In this document: positions 33,691 through 46,400 of the stretch, piece after piece
Layout of the letters: every line of letters starts with the position of its first letter
Numbering within the stretch: position 1 is the first letter of the stretch
Assembly (NCBI RefSeq): GCF_000321225.1
Contig: NW_004450664.1
Coordinates: 1,749,491 to 1,813,490 of the forward strand
DNA: 64,000 nucleotides
Direction of reading: 5' to 3'
Source of the DNA: Odobenus rosmarus divergens
Lineage: Eukaryota; Chordata; Mammalia; Carnivora; Odobenidae
Program-made: the position numbers and the translations under genes
The notes under the pieces: model-generated
Told to the model about the DNA's origin: nothing
The model's input: only the letters and a program-made list of their open reading frames with translations
The model's database searches: none

Positions 33691-33818
33691 TCTGTGTCAT
33701 CGAAACTTCCAGAATTTGCTGGCCTGAGAATAAAAAGGCAGCTACTTCAGCATTAAATCCCAAACAGATGCCCCCTTCTGTCTGTGTCATCAGACCTTTA
33801 TGTCTGTATCACTTCCAC

Positions 33819-34075
33819 TGTGGGTTGAATTGTGCTCCCTCCCAAAAGAGATATTTTGAAGTCCTAGCCCCTAGTACCTCAGAATGTGACCTTATTTTGA
33901 AATTGGGTCTTGGCAGATCATCAACTTAAGATGAAGTCACTAACCCAGTATGACTGGTGTCCCTATAAAAGGGTAAATTTGGACACAGAGACAGACACAC
34001 ACAGAGGGGAGACCATGTAGAGACACAGGGAGAATGCCATGTGACCCCAAAGGCAGAGACTGAAGTGATGCATTT
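33819..34075 (+). mobile_element. MLT1-like LTR, 5' part
   Basis: TGTGGGTTGAATTGTG start, GTACCTCAGAATGTGACCTTATTTTG, GGTGTCCCTATAAAAGGG (TATA-like), ATTTGGACACAGAGACAGACACAC and ACCATGTAGAGACACAGGGAGAA occur in MLT1 order. The 3' part is not recognisable after about 34075. Confidence 0.85.
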
Positions 34076-36077
34076 CCGAGGTGTCATCCTCATAGGAGCC
34101 CTTGAATAAAATGCCTCCCCATGCTCTGCCGGGGCTTCATCTCTCCCTGAGGTCTCTGTGGCACAATTCTCCCAGCGGGCGCCTTACACCTCCCGAGAAG
34201 AGGTGTGGTGGCAGCATGGGGCTGGATGGGTGGGGCAGGGAGCCTGATCCCAGCTTGGGCAGCGTGACTTTGCCAGCTTCTCACAGCGGTCATTTTCTAC
34301 TGCCCGTCTTTCCTGGGGTGGGCACCCTGACCCTCACTCACTTTACAGAGATCCTCACAGCTTCTCCTTTGGTTCTCAAAATACCATGCATATGCACTCA
34401 TTTATTCAATAAATATTGGTTGATCACCTGCTGAATTTCAGGCATATTTCAATTAAGCATCACACGGGGACGTCCCTGACTACACTCATCGGGAATATCC
34501 GAGCTCAGACCTCCATCAACAGCCATTGGGGTCCCTGTCTACTAAGTTATACTGTGGCAATCAGACTTTGAGAGGAGGCTACTGAACCAGGATATATGAG
34601 GCTTGATAAAGAGACTTGTGTCCAGGAAATGGAGAAACTGTATACCTTCTTGCCTTAAGTACAAGGTGGCCCAGACTTTGTTTTGCATGTTTATGTAAAT
34701 AATTGTAAATAATTGTTAGATGCTGTTGTTCTTTCTTGCTCTTGAAGATATTCAAATCTACTATTCTTTTTATTGCATATTCCTCTCAAAATATTCAAGG
34801 AGGAATCCTGTCAGGTATTTGGTTGACTTGAATATTACTTTATTAATATTAAAATTCATTCCCAAAATAGATGTTAATATCCATAGTGTCAGACATGTTG
34901 ACCAGAACCATAATCTAGAGTATGAAGTATATTCTTTGTTTTAGAGTACTCAAGGTTTTGGGTCCCCCCCCCCAAAATCTTAATGGGAATTATATTTTCT
35001 ATATTGTAAAGAGTTTTATTCTGTTCACTAAAAGGTGACAGCAGATTTTGTTTCTTGGGTGTCTGCCCCAGGAACTAGGTCTGGAGATCTTAAAGGTGTC
35101 TCCTCTTCCCTCCCTGTGCACACGCGCACAGCTGGAGAGAGAAGCGAAGGTGCTGCTTTATGAAGGATACTGAGATATTGAGACTTTGGTCAGGAAGGGG
35201 TCCTTGGGAGCAGATGATGGAGTTTGACAGAGCAGAGGAAGGAAATCCTCCCTGCATCTCCGTGGAACATGTGATTTCTCGGGCACACGGAGACGCATGT
35301 GTCTGGACAAGGTGTGCCACTGAGGAAAGAGCCACTGAGCTCTGGCTGGGGGCTTATGCAGAGTGGACTGGCTGGCTGAGGATGGCGCATGGGCCCCAGA
35401 TGGTGGGAATTAGTGAGGAAGCTCAGGCATCAGGACGTGAGGAGGAGGAGAACTGCGGTGGGGGATGGGGAACGGAGCTTTTGGGGTGTGTGTGTGTGAG
35501 TGTAGGGGGGCTGGTGGGGAGCTGGATTCTCTCTTTAGGCTCAACACAACCCTTCAGTTGGGTTCAGCCTTGGGTGCGGCATTTGGGTATTCCAATTCCA
35601 GCTGAAAAGTGGGTGTTAATATACTGTTTTCATCTGCAGTGAGTGTTTTACCAAGGGACCATACTCATGCATAATTACAAAATTAGCGATTAATTAAGAG
35701 TGGGCTCAGGGTCTCCTGAAAGTAGGCAGGACTGGGAGGGTCAGTGTTAGGAGCACAGGACCAGGCAATTTTGTAGTCTGATGTCGGGGAGGCAAAAGGG
35801 TATCTAGGAAGATTTCATGGAGGGGAGACATGTGAGGAAAGGAATGGGACTTTGACAAGTAGAGAAGGGCAAGTAGAGCGCCTCTGGCAGAGAAAGAATG
35901 TGAGCAAGTGAAAGATAGGGTTTAGAAGTATGTGTGGGGAAGAGCAAGAGACAGTGCTAAGGACCATGTTGGGAGAGAAATTTGGGTTGTCCTACTATGG
36001 AGGACCTTGAAGATCTTTCAGTGTTGTTTCTGCTTTATCTTCAGAAAATGGCAAACTTGTCTTTCCTTTACACATTT

Positions 36078-36080
<3 letters not shown>
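34076..36080. other. Unassigned 2-kb stretch
   Basis: A 160-codon plus frame at 35160-35642 has no recognisable domain. 34680-35000 is AT-rich. 35800-36060 (AGGACCTTGAAGATC... CTTCAG) may be an old repeat, but I cannot name it. Confidence 0.3.

Positions 36081-36109
<29 letters not shown>
36081..36109. repeat. (GT)14 microsatellite
   Basis: Uninterrupted GT run. Confidence 0.97.
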
Positions 36110-36111
<2 letters not shown>

Positions 36112-38004
36112 TAAGGGAATGCCATAGGTTGAATACCCTGGTAAACGGATCAGAGTTGCATTCGAGGAGTTTATTGGGGCGATGGTGGTGGTGATGCTCT
36201 TGGGAGCCATATCTGTGAGCTGTAAAGGAAGCAGAGTTGGACGGAAGGAGCATCTGCGACAGAGGCCTCACGATGACTGTTAAGAAATGTCCAAGTTGAG
36301 GCACGGGGGCAGGTCTGGTGCCCCTGCATCAAAGCCTCACTGGGCGCAAGTCCTCAGGGAGGGGGCGAGTCTTGGATGAGAATAATTCCTGGGGATGACT
36401 CAGCTGTGAGCTGTGGGCAACCAGTGCTTCCTCCAGCTAGAAAAAGGCCTGCCGGGTCCCAAGGGGGTGCTAAGCAGTACACCAGTGCCGGCACCACAGG
36501 GAGTGAAACCATCCAAGCCAGGAGGTAGCTGGAGGGGGGTGCTCCTCAGACTGCCTAGGCTGCAGACTGCCTAGGCTGCAGATCATTCCCAGTCCCCAAA
36601 GAGGTCAGCAGCTTAAGTCAAAATGAGAAGCAATGCAATGCTTCCTTAATCAAGAAGGTCTTGCCATGAAAAAAAAAAGTCAGCTGAACTAAATAGCGCT
36701 GAGGGATGTAGTTGCCGTGCGTTCTGGCACGAGCTCCTCTCCTCGTGAGCTGAAACAGTTTGCAAACCGACACCCTTCAGCAGGGCGCTGCTGTAGACCA
36801 CCGCTTCCGGTCACGTGGGCAAGTCACGCGGGGTCACTTCCTGTCACCGGCCTTTGTGAAGTCAATCTTTCTTTGACTTCCAGCGTCTTTGCTTACTCTC
36901 TGATGAGATGGTGATGAGCTTTGCCTACTCTCTCTCTGCTTTCCTAAAAGGCTTTTTTTCCACCATGCCCCCCTGGGGTGGGGAGGTTGATTCATCTTAG
37001 TGGATCTTGTCAGATTGTGTCTGACCGTATATAGTTAGTCTTCCCAAATGTCCAATCTTTGTCAGTTGAGAAATATCTGAAGTGCTGACAAGGCTCTTAT
37101 GGACAACACACCTATCATTGCAGAGTCTGTAGGATTAATTCTTCTTAATTATGTTGGTGCTGGGCTATCACTCAAGTTTATTGATGCTGTCTGGTCATGT
37201 CCAGGAGATTTATAGGTACCTGTATTCATCCCACATAGAGGACACCACAAATAACTTCCTTACCTTTTCAGCATCTTTCTTGCATGAGACAATGTTATAC
37301 AACCATCACGGGAAGCTCTTAAATAAACATGAACTTGCTTCTCTAAGTTCCCTGTCTGGGGCCTTGGAAGGGGCGTTTTGAAATTTGGGATTGCTTTCGC
37401 AATTCCTGTTCCGTTCCCTTGTAGCTGAGTCACACACCCACTCTCTTCAGCCCGAGTGCTTCATTTCTAGGCCAGGGAATATTCTCGAGAATCATATACA
37501 AGTTGACTGGGCAGAATTTAATCATTTTTATGTATGTGGCCTTTGGCTTTCATATCATTGAGTATGAAATGACTGGATTTCAGACAATCAGAAGGAACCA
37601 GAGAGAATCTAGAATCACAGACGAATGAGAGGTTGGAATGGAAACGAGCCTGGACCAGCTTGGCATCTCATCCTGGCCGTGCATCCTCATTCGTACCAAT
37701 GGATTCTGAGTGAGGACTGAGGTTCCAGGACCCGTATGTCTTTGAAGGCCGACAGGTGATGCTTATGTTCATCTGGGTTTAACAACCATGGACGTAATCC
37801 TCTCTTAATCTAGAGAGGGAAAGGAACCTGAATGTGTGGAGCCATGTTTGTGTACTGAACGTAGGTCTTCCCAGCTTTCGTCGGGGGGAATGTGAACCTG
37901 AGGCTTGGGACAGGATGTAACACCAGAGGCAAAGGGGCTGGCCTGTCCAAATATTCTAGCAGGAAGCACTTGTATGGAAACTCTCTGCCAAGTCCCGCCT
38001 AAGT
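36110..38004. other. Unassigned 1.9-kb stretch
   Basis: A perfect 16-bp tandem duplication (CAGACTGCCTAGGCTG twice) lies at 36547-36578. No exon or repeat family was recognised. Confidence 0.3.
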
Positions 38005-38195
38005 TCTTAATGCATTATCTTTGAAAATATCAGTATAAATCCATGCAGTTGATATAATTATCCTCATTTTGAATATGAGAAAACTGAGATCCAGAGAGGT
38101 TTACTGACTTGACCAAGGTGCTGTAGATAGCAAGCAGGATTTGGGCTGAGCCAGGCCTTCTGGCTGAGCACCTCTGCTCTTACCCTCTCTGCCCG
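38005..38195 (-). mobile_element. MIR SINE, reverse
   Basis: TATAATTATCCTCATTTTGAATATGAGAAAACTGAGATCC, GAGAGGTTTACTGACTTGACCAAGG and AGCAGGATTTGGGC form the reverse MIR core. Confidence 0.85.
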
Positions 38196-38791
38196 AGAAA
38201 GACCATGTGGGAGACTTGCAGGGGGCCACCTATGGTTTCCTTTCCTTATGTGGACTCACAGCTGGGAGGACACCCCACACCCTGCAGGCCACACTGCGGC
38301 GAACAGTGCGAACTTGGGAACAGCGCGAACAACAGAAGCAGCAGAGACAGACTTCACAGTGACACAAGAGTGGGGTGCCCCTGGTTCCCACAGGAAGGTG
38401 AGCTTGGTTGGTCTGAATAATTCCACGGGCTGGTGGGGGACTGGACCTGCCACTCACTGCTAAGTAGGTGCTGCGCCTGGTCCCCGCGGTGAGGAGGCTG
38501 TTTGGCTAGTGGATCCACCTGGGGAGCAGAGTGGGTAGGGGGGCTCAGAGCTGGGCCGTTTAGCAGGTGTCACGTTGGCATATGATACTGATCCTGAATC
38601 TCAAGACTTAACTGCACCTGCTCCTTCTGCAGAAGGTTGTGGTAATGACAGAGACGGGGTCATGATGTAAAACCAGAAGGTGCTTCATCAATGCAGAACC
38701 TTCTGGAGCACTAGAAGCTTGCTAATGGGTAACTTGCTCTCTTTCCACACCTGCATGGAGTTATTCAAACCTGAAATTTTAATGTTGCTTT
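38196..38791. other. Unassigned sequence
   Basis: No repeat family or exon was recognised. Confidence 0.3.
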
Positions 38792-38805
38792 AAAACTAGG
38801 CATTA

Positions 38806-39005
38806 GGGGCACCTGGGTGGCTCAGTTGGCAGGGCGACTGCCTTCAGCTCGGGTCATAATCCCGGGGTCCTGGGATCGAGCCCCGCATCGGGCTCCCTGC
38901 TCGGCAGGAAGCCTGCTTCTCCCTCTGCCACTCCCCCTGCTTGTATTCCCTCTCTTGCTGTGTCTCTCTCTTTATCAAATGAATAAATAAAATCTTAAAA
39001 AAAAT
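38806..39005 (+). mobile_element. CAN-SINE (SINEC)
   Basis: GGGGCACCTGGGTGGCTCAG head, GGGATCGAGCCCCGCATCGG, CTTCTCCCTCTGCC and AAATAAAATCTT tail. Perfect 14-bp target-site duplication AAAACTAGGCATTA at 38792-38805 and 39006-39019. Confidence 0.96.
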
Positions 39006-39019
39006 AAAACTAGGCATTA

Positions 39020-39639
39020 ATTTGTCCAAGTTTTTGCTGTAAGTATGAGCTAGACAGACCACATCCATCCATCATTGCTCGCCTGCACTTCAAGCCTGTG
39101 TCCTTCTGCCTATTTGCCAGGCGGCAGCGAACCTGGGCCCTTGACCTTAGGAAAGAGAATTTCATGCTTACGTTGGCTTCTTGGAAAACATCTTACCCAA
39201 GAACTGGAGGGAAGAGTCACTTTAGTACCAGATGTAAAAAATAAGAGCCAAATAGAATTTCAGATTTTAATTAAAAGGTCATTTTTGTGTTCAACTGGCA
39301 CCACTCGGTCCCTTATTTCAACATGTAAGGTGAAGATGGAAGTATAGCTCTACTTGCCCAGGGTGGCAGCATCCCGTCCTCCGGAGGGTAGCAGCCACAG
39401 AGCGATTACATGGTCGGCTTGTTGAGTGTAATGGGAGGCAGGTTCTCAGGTGGCGGGCGCGCAGCGAATTTGAAACGGGAGTGCTGGCCAAGCATTTTAT
39501 TCAGGCTGAAATTGAAGTGATTCGGGGCTTTTCCTGGACTCTTTACTCTTGATTTATAAAGGGAGATTAAAGCAAGAAGCAGTGAAGTCATGGTTTATGG
39601 ATTTGTAGATGAGGGGATAAAGCAGAATATAAAGTGGAA
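39020..39639. other. Unassigned sequence, weak conserved-element candidate at 39410-39600
   Basis: 39410-39600 is unique-looking with a short CpG-rich core (GTGGCGGGCGCGCAGCGAA) beside AT-rich motifs. No exon or repeat was recognised. Confidence 0.25.
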
Positions 39640-39760
39640 GAAACTGTAGTGCAAAGTCACAAGACGTGGGTTTGAGTCCCCACCAGGACTGCTAACTGTG
39701 AATTTAAGGAAATCCTCCTTCAGCTCCAGAGTCCTTATTTATGAAACGGGTACTTCACCC
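39640..39760 (+). mobile_element. MIR SINE
   Basis: GTGCAAAGTCACAAGACGTGGGTTTGAGTCCC, then ATTTATGAAACGGGTACT, follow the MIR layout; diverged. Confidence 0.65.
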
Positions 39761-39923
39761 CCTGCCCTATAATCAGGCGGGACAGGGAGGATCCAGGGCT
39801 GAAAGATAAGAACAAATACTAGTTTAGAAACTGTCCCCATATCGTCTGTTTATTATTCTGTGACCCTCAGTAGTAATCACGGTAGTTTGGGCGGTGGGAG
39901 CTCTGTTCTTGTGGGAACCCGAG

Positions 39924-39944
39924 GCAGGATGCAGGATGCAGGAT
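39924..39944. repeat. GCAGGAT x3
   Basis: Three perfect 7-bp tandem units. Confidence 0.9.
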
Positions 39945-41374
39945 GTATAGTTTAGATTTCTTGTCAACCCAAAGAGCGTCAAGCATGGTAGAACTCAGTT
40001 CCTTTCGTAAAGAAACTTCAAGTTCATTGGTGGAAGGCAGGTAGAGAACATGCAGCACACAGCTGTGCTGCGGGGTTTGGGGGGCGTCCTGCATCACGCG
40101 GTGCAGCTCAAGCGGGGTTCACTGGGGAGTTGCCCGACAAGGGTTAGCCAGAGAGAAGGGGTGCGGGCCCACATCTCTCATCCCTGTGCATGCTGCGAGC
40201 GGCATCCCAGAGGGGGCCCTACCCTCGGGCTCTCCCTTCTACTGGGCAGTGCTGGAGCAACCTCATGTTGCTCCAGGACGGAGTGACCTCTTGGGGTTCA
40301 GGCAGCCTGGAGTCAATGACAGTGTTCACAGGAGACGCCCAGAGGAAAGGGCTGTCCAAGGTCCTTGCTGCCAGGGAAGCAAGGGGGGGAGCTGAGGGTC
40401 AGCTCGTCCTGCTGGAAGGGGATCTCAGCCCGCTTGTTCAGGGGACTGAGCCAGCTCCCAGGGCGGTCTGCGGACAGTCCTGCTTGTGGTGCCACAGTGC
40501 TCAGGCACGTGCCGAGCGGTAGCTGAGTTCAAGGCTGGGAAGGAAGTCTGCTGCCATGTGTCTAACTGCCCTGTGATTACTGGATAAGAATATTTAGCAG
40601 CCGCAATGGAGGTGCACCTGCAAGATGGTTGGGACTGCCCCCAGTTTGTGGAGCTGTGAACAGGACAGCAGGTTCAGAAGGAAACCCAAGAATGGCCTCA
40701 TGCTGGGAAAGAGCATCCCCAGGTGCCTGAAGCCTAACCAGTAGGAGCTCAGTGAGAGCCACAGGCTCCCCAGCCCCTCCTGCAGCTGCACCTGTCTGGC
40801 CCAGGGTCTCCACGGCAGGTCGCTCTTGCCAAGCAGACCAAGGAGTCAAGCCTGTGTTTCCTTTCAAGAATCTTCAGGCACATGGGCCCAGCTGCCTAGC
40901 GGGGTCAGATGCACAGACCCAGGGGGGATGTCCCTTTCTGAGGGGCTTGGCACTTACACGCACAGCCCAGATCCACTGCCCTGCTGCCACCTGCCCCCAC
41001 TGTGACGTTAAAGCACCTGCAGGTTTTAGGTTTAGCAAAATGGCCCACATGCTAATTTGTTATATATTTTGTTTTCTAGGACTTCCTGAATGTCACGAAC
41101 CCACCCAGTTACACATCTGAGTTTTCAAGAACTAAGGGCATTGCTGGGGAGAGAAGATGCAGGACTGGCTTCAATATGAAAGGTGCCAGGTAAGCGGGAA
41201 GGCAGAGAACTAGCCGTAATGTCAGGTCTCCTGAGACCAGTGAGCTTTATCCTCCTAGTGATCCTATGGTGCTGAGAAAATGACCAGAAAGAAGGGAAGG
41301 TCTCTGAATGTCCACTGACTTGGCTGAACCCATCAAGGAGACTTTGAGTCAACAACGACTAACTCCTCTATTGG
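39945..41374. other. Unassigned 1.4-kb stretch
   Basis: GC-moderate; no exon or repeat family was recognised. Confidence 0.3.
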
Positions 41375-41781
41375 TGTTATGGATCAGATTGTGTCCCCCA
41401 AGTTCATATCTTGACAACCCACCCCCCCCCAGCAGCTCAGAATGTGACCTTACTTGGAAATAGGGTCATTGCAGATCCATTAGGATCAGTGTCATTATAA
41501 AGAGGGGGAATTTGGATACAGACACATGGGGAGAACTCCAAGGCACGATGAAGGTGGGGAGCGGGGTGATGCTTGTGCAAGCCAAGGAGCACCAAAGATC
41601 TTCAGAACATCCGAGGCTGGGAGACAGCAAGCGCCTTGCTCACAGCCTCAGAAGGAGCCAGCCCTGTCCACCCTGGATCTTGGACTTCTTGCCTCGGGAC
41701 CGTGAGACACCAGTTTCTGCTGTTTTTACCCTCCCAGTGTGTGGTGCTTTGCTGCGGCAGCCCCGGAAGATGCATACAGCA
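41375..41781 (+). mobile_element. MLT1-like LTR
   Basis: TGTTATGGATCAGATTGTGTCC start, CAGAATGTGACCTTACTTGGAAATAGGGTCATTGCAG, AATTTGGATACAGACAC, CTTGGACTTCTTGCCTC and a GCTGCGGCAGCCCCG ... ACAGCA end. Full LTR length with internal decay. Confidence 0.85.
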
Positions 41782-42289
41782 GGGTGGTGGGTGTTCAGTC
41801 TCTCCCCAGCTTTGAGAATAGTGCCAGTGGAGTGGGTTAACTGATGTTTTCGGTTTATCAGGGGTCAGGGTGGAGCAGTGGATGAGCCCTGGGACGCGGC
41901 TAGAAGACATCGGCTCGCCTGGTGGACAAATAGTTGCGGCTACAGTTTCAAATTGGCACATGGTGGTGCCTCATAAGTGAGACAGGAACAGAGTGGAAGC
42001 TGTGTGAGACTGGGGACTGCCTTTGAGGTTTAGTAGGCCCTACAGTTTTCAGTCAGTAGGAAGTGCTAGGGAGGAAAACTTAGATAGGGAGGGGGGCTGA
42101 GATGGGGGGTTGACATTGTAAGTAGGGGGGTTATGAGAAGAAAGGGTGCTTGGGGGGCATCTGGCCTGTCCTTGAGCGGGGGAGGAGCTGAGGACAAGGA
42201 CAGTCAGGATGCTCTACGACCTTGCCCCTGTCAGCTGGCGTCCTGGCACACTATCCACGCCACTCATTCTCATTGCTTTCATCCCTGCC
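41782..42289. other. Unassigned sequence
   Basis: No repeat family or exon was recognised. Confidence 0.3.
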
Positions 42290-42495
42290 GTAGACGCCTA
42301 GCCCACCTCCCCTGCTCCCCCTGCCTCATCCACCTCACCTGTTGTACCTGCCCCACCCACCTCCCCGGCCTCCCCTGCCTCCCCTGCCTCACCTGTCATG
42401 CCTGCCTCCCCTGCGTCAACTCACAACACTGCCTCATCTGTCCCACTGCTTCATTTCCCTCCCCCGCCTCACCTATGGTACCTGCCTCACCCGGT
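42290..42495. repeat. C-rich degenerate tandem tract (CCTGCCTC-like)
   Basis: Repeated CACCT, CCCTGCCTC and CATGCCTG motifs with no fixed period. The plus frame reading through it is Cys/Pro/His-rich only because of this composition. Confidence 0.75.
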
Positions 42496-42987
42496 CCCAC
42501 GGCCAAGGGATGTCCAATGACCTGAGGGATCAGGATGTGCCATTTGAATGTCAGTTGCCACTAGAGCACGACTTTGACATTTGATGGAAGTAAATGAAAA
42601 TGTTGCAAGGCAATGACAGAGACCCGAGGCTTTTCTGAATATTTGAGACAGGTAAAAGATTAGAGCCCCGAGGGAAGTTCAAGCGAGTAATCAGATAAGG
42701 AAAAAGTCAGCAACCCGTAATCCCAAATTAAACTGTCTGCTTGCAGGAGCCGTGGCAGACCAGGTCCAGGAGCAGTGTTAGCTGTGGACATGGATTCTGT
42801 GAGCCAGGGTGGAAAAGTGTCAATGCAGCAAGGATCGACTGAGTTCCCGCCGGCTTTGTGCTATGGAGGGTCCAAAAGAAACAGAGGGGGTGGGAGTCTC
42901 GAGTCTTGGGAGAGACCCCTTTAGAAAATAACAGAACAATTCCAAACTTTTGCCTCACCTATGTCCACATACAAAACTCCTGGGTGG
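42496..42987. other. Unassigned sequence
   Basis: No repeat family or exon was recognised. Confidence 0.3.
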
Positions 42988-43003
42988 GGAAGGACATATT
43001 CTT

Positions 43004-43211
43004 TTTTTGTTTTGTTTTGTTTTTAGAGAGAGAGCACGAGCAGGGGGAGGGGCAGAGGGAGAGGGTCAGGGAGAGAGAGAGAGAACCTTAAGCAGACTCC
43101 GCACCCAGCGCAGAGCCCGACGTGGGGCTCCATCTCATGACCCTTGGACCATGACCTGAGCTGAAATCAAGAGTCTGACGCTTAACCAACTAAGCCACCC
43201 TGACACCCCAT
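43004..43211 (-). mobile_element. Older CAN-SINE (SINEC)
   Basis: T-rich tail with TTTTG units, GAGAGAGAGCACGAGC, a purine-rich middle, CATGACCTGAGCTGAAATCAAGAG and CCAACTAAGCCACCCTGACACC head complement. Target-site duplication GGAAGGACATATTCTT (16 bp) at 42988-43003 and 43212-43227. Confidence 0.95.
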
Positions 43212-43289
43212 GGAAGGACATATTCTTGAAATCATGGATGGTAGGGAACGGAGTCTTCACAAAAACACTTGGAGGTGGGTATTGATCTT

Positions 43290-43420
43290 TGAGCCCAGGT
43301 TTTTCATCTATAGAATGAATTTCAGTGTCTTGCTCAAGGTGATATATCTTGTAAGTGGCAAAGTATAGATTCACATACAGATAAGGCCTGTCTAGCTCAT
43401 TCAACTGTACTCAATAGGTC
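43290..43420 (-). mobile_element. MIR SINE, reverse, diverged
   Basis: TTTTTCATCTATAGAATGAATTTCAGTGTCTTGCTCAAGGTGATAT with GTGGCAAAGTATAGATTCACA is a weak reverse MIR match. Confidence 0.55.
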
Positions 43421-46400
43421 AAGTTCAAGAAGCTGAATATAACCTGGGGCAGGGCCCTAAGAAATGAGAAATAGTTCAAAATGTCATCCAAAAGAACATC
43501 TCAAATGAGCATTTCCCCCTTAATTTCATAATTTTTTAGACAGATTTATTGGAAGTTTGACTTTTAGTTTCTGTGCTCACGTATAGCCTGTCTGCTGGGT
43601 AAAGCCATATGGTGGATGGATGGGATTTGAGCTGTATGTGGGGTGTGGGTCTGCGTCATACCCCAGAGGAGAAGGAGGGGAAAGAACAGGATTCTGGGGG
43701 AGCTGGACATTCAGGGGCAGTGCAGGTTTGGATGAGAAGGGGGAGGTGACAGGTCATGGTCGTCCAAGAGAAGGCATGGTTCTTTCTGGTCCAAACCCTG
43801 TTTCTCCAGTAGGTAATTCAGGTCAAAGCGGCAGTGGGGTATGTCCTTGTTTAATCATATAGGAACGTCTCAGGAAGGCATGCACACCCCAGGTGGCCAC
43901 AGTCCCCACCATTCCTTATTATAGTAGCTCAGCTCGTTCATTCATTGGTTACCCTCCTGGGCCATGACAGCGTTTGGCTCAGGACCTGGTTTAGCCATTT
44001 GTTTATATAGAGCTCTGAAAGGTTCCCCTCCATAATAATGGTACTTCTGCCTCAGCACCGGTTGTGGACTTTGCCGATGGGTCCCTGGCAAAGATTTCCC
44101 CTTTTTTTTCCTGAAAGGAACTCAGATTTTGTTCAAGTGTTTCTATCCCTTCATCTCATAGTCTAAGTTCTGCAGGGAAAGTAGACGCCCGCACTCTAGG
44201 GATGGGCCCTGATTAACCCACACCTGATTGTTCTCCTCCTCCTTGGCCCATGATTGGTTGAACAAAGGACATATTCTGGCGAGTGGGACATGAGGAGGTC
44301 TTCTAGAGGCCTCTGGAAAAGGAGGTTTCTCACTCATGTGGGAAAACTACTAGTAGCTACCAAGGTCTCTTCAGAGCCATTCTGAGGGAGCATGCGCAGG
44401 AGGGGAACCATCTTCTTCCTTGTAAACAGCAGGGAGAAACCGACAGCATCATTGAGCTGCCGGATTAACCCCCTGCAAGGTCTGCCCCACCTGTAGGCAC
44501 TAATTGTGAAGCCAAGGACTTTCCTCCTTGTTGGTTCCCTTTGGGTTCCCTTTTAATCCATTTATAGCCCAAACTGTTTCTAACGCCCATCACCCCATAA
44601 TAGATTTATTTTTTTGTGCTCCATGCCTAAAATATTCCGAATCGTTTCTTCTCTGTGCCATATGTAAGGCTGGAAAAGAAAGGACAGCTTTGAGTTCTGC
44701 ATTCGCCTCTAAGAGCCTAGCATAGAATCAGGCATGGTATTAACAATCAGGAAAGCACACGATCTCTCCACTATGTGCCCTCCCTAAGAGCAACGGGAAA
44801 AGAACATTTAAAACCCTCTGGATTTGGAAAAAAGGGGTGAAGGATTGGGTTTTTCATGATGCTATTTGAAATCTTACAAAGACTAGCTTAAAATATCAAC
44901 AGCCCTGCCTTTCATAATTCTACCAGTAATTTCTGAGGTGAGATTAAAGCCTCTTAATCAAAACTTGGTTTAATTCTGTAAACTAAGTGTATGTGTGTGT
45001 GTGTTTGTGTAGGGAGAGAGGGACAGAGAGGTAGAGAGAGATTTAGGGGTCATTCCCCCAAATTAAATGGGATTGAAATTAGGGTGTTTATAAACCATGA
45101 AAGGTGGAGAATATCTAACAATTATTTTCAGACTAGCTAGTTTCCTGTCATGAGAAAAAAAATCCTGTTGCCTTCCTATAGCCTTTTCAGTTGAATTACT
45201 CATTTATAAAATACAAAGCAGATTGAGAGCTATTGGAACTGCACAGAGCTGTTCTTTTTGGTCCGAGGACTGTTTCTGCGGTAGATAATCCAGGTCAAAG
45301 GGGCAGCAGGGGTATGTCTTTGTAGAGATAAAATTAGATTTTCTTGTTTCTGTTCCTAAAAACGGGGAGATCATACTGTATTTCATTTTTTCCCATTACA
45401 GAGTCCGGGAGTGGATGGTTACATTGGTGAGCCTGGTAAATGCCAGTGAGCAGTTTTATTTATTTATTTTTCAACGCTTCTGAAACAGCAGGTGGGGATG
45501 TTAAGGAACAGGTGCTGAGCATGGGGGCAACGAGGCGAGGCTGCTTAGAATTCTTTTTTGCAGTTTGTTGCTGTTCCAAGTACTGACGCCCTGCTAACTG
45601 GGCAGAAGGAGGAGATGAGTCCGTCTCTGGTCATGTCAGCCATGAGCTTGGCGTGCTATTGACAGAATTGTACAGGTGGATGTGTGTCCTGTGAACCCAG
45701 GAAAGAGACGGGGCAGGAGACTGTGCCCAATGTCCCGGATGCTAAGACAGTGCATGGGATTGGGGTGGTAGCTCCCCATTAGCACAAGCCACCCTGTGCA
45801 GACCTCTTGTGGCGGGTCATCCACAGGGATTATAAAAGCATGAATGCTGCACCCCTGTGGTTGGTCCCTGTCCCCCACGAGCGGCTCTCACTTCACTCCC
45901 TCTTGCTACAGAGTTAGAGCAAATCCTAAATTGGATTGGTCCATGGAGCCCAACCTTTGTCAAAAGTATGTTTAAAAGGAGCTTCATGCTAGGCTTTCTT
46001 TTGTCTTATTTCTTATTCTATACAATACAAAGAACACCTATGCTCGATTCTGGTAGAGTTGATTTCCAGTTCCACATCAGAAACTCTTTAAATTTGCAAT
46101 GACTGCTTAATCTTAAGTCCCCGAGGTATGTTTTAATCCAAAATTCAATCAAAGTGAGAAAGCTCCCTGGGCAATGTGGCCTTCGATGTCAAACCCTTTT
46201 TATATATACATCGCTCAGTAAGTGAAAGGAGAATGAGAGATATATCATGTATTGCATCAGGGATATGGGTAATCCAGATGATGTATGGCTGAGGCCATTC
46301 CTCTCTCAGATAAAAAATGGATTTTCCATTAAATCCGGGGGCCCTATGAGACCTCACTGATGATCACCGCACCTCAGTTTCAACTGGGAAAGGTGATCCA

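Noticed and set aside
35160..35642. 160-codon plus-strand frame as a gene
   Set aside because: No recognisable domain, no splice context and no family match. Frames of this length occur by chance in 64 kb.
42290..42525. Cys/Pro/His-rich frame as a metal-binding protein
   Set aside because: The residues come from a CCTGCC-type low-complexity tract.
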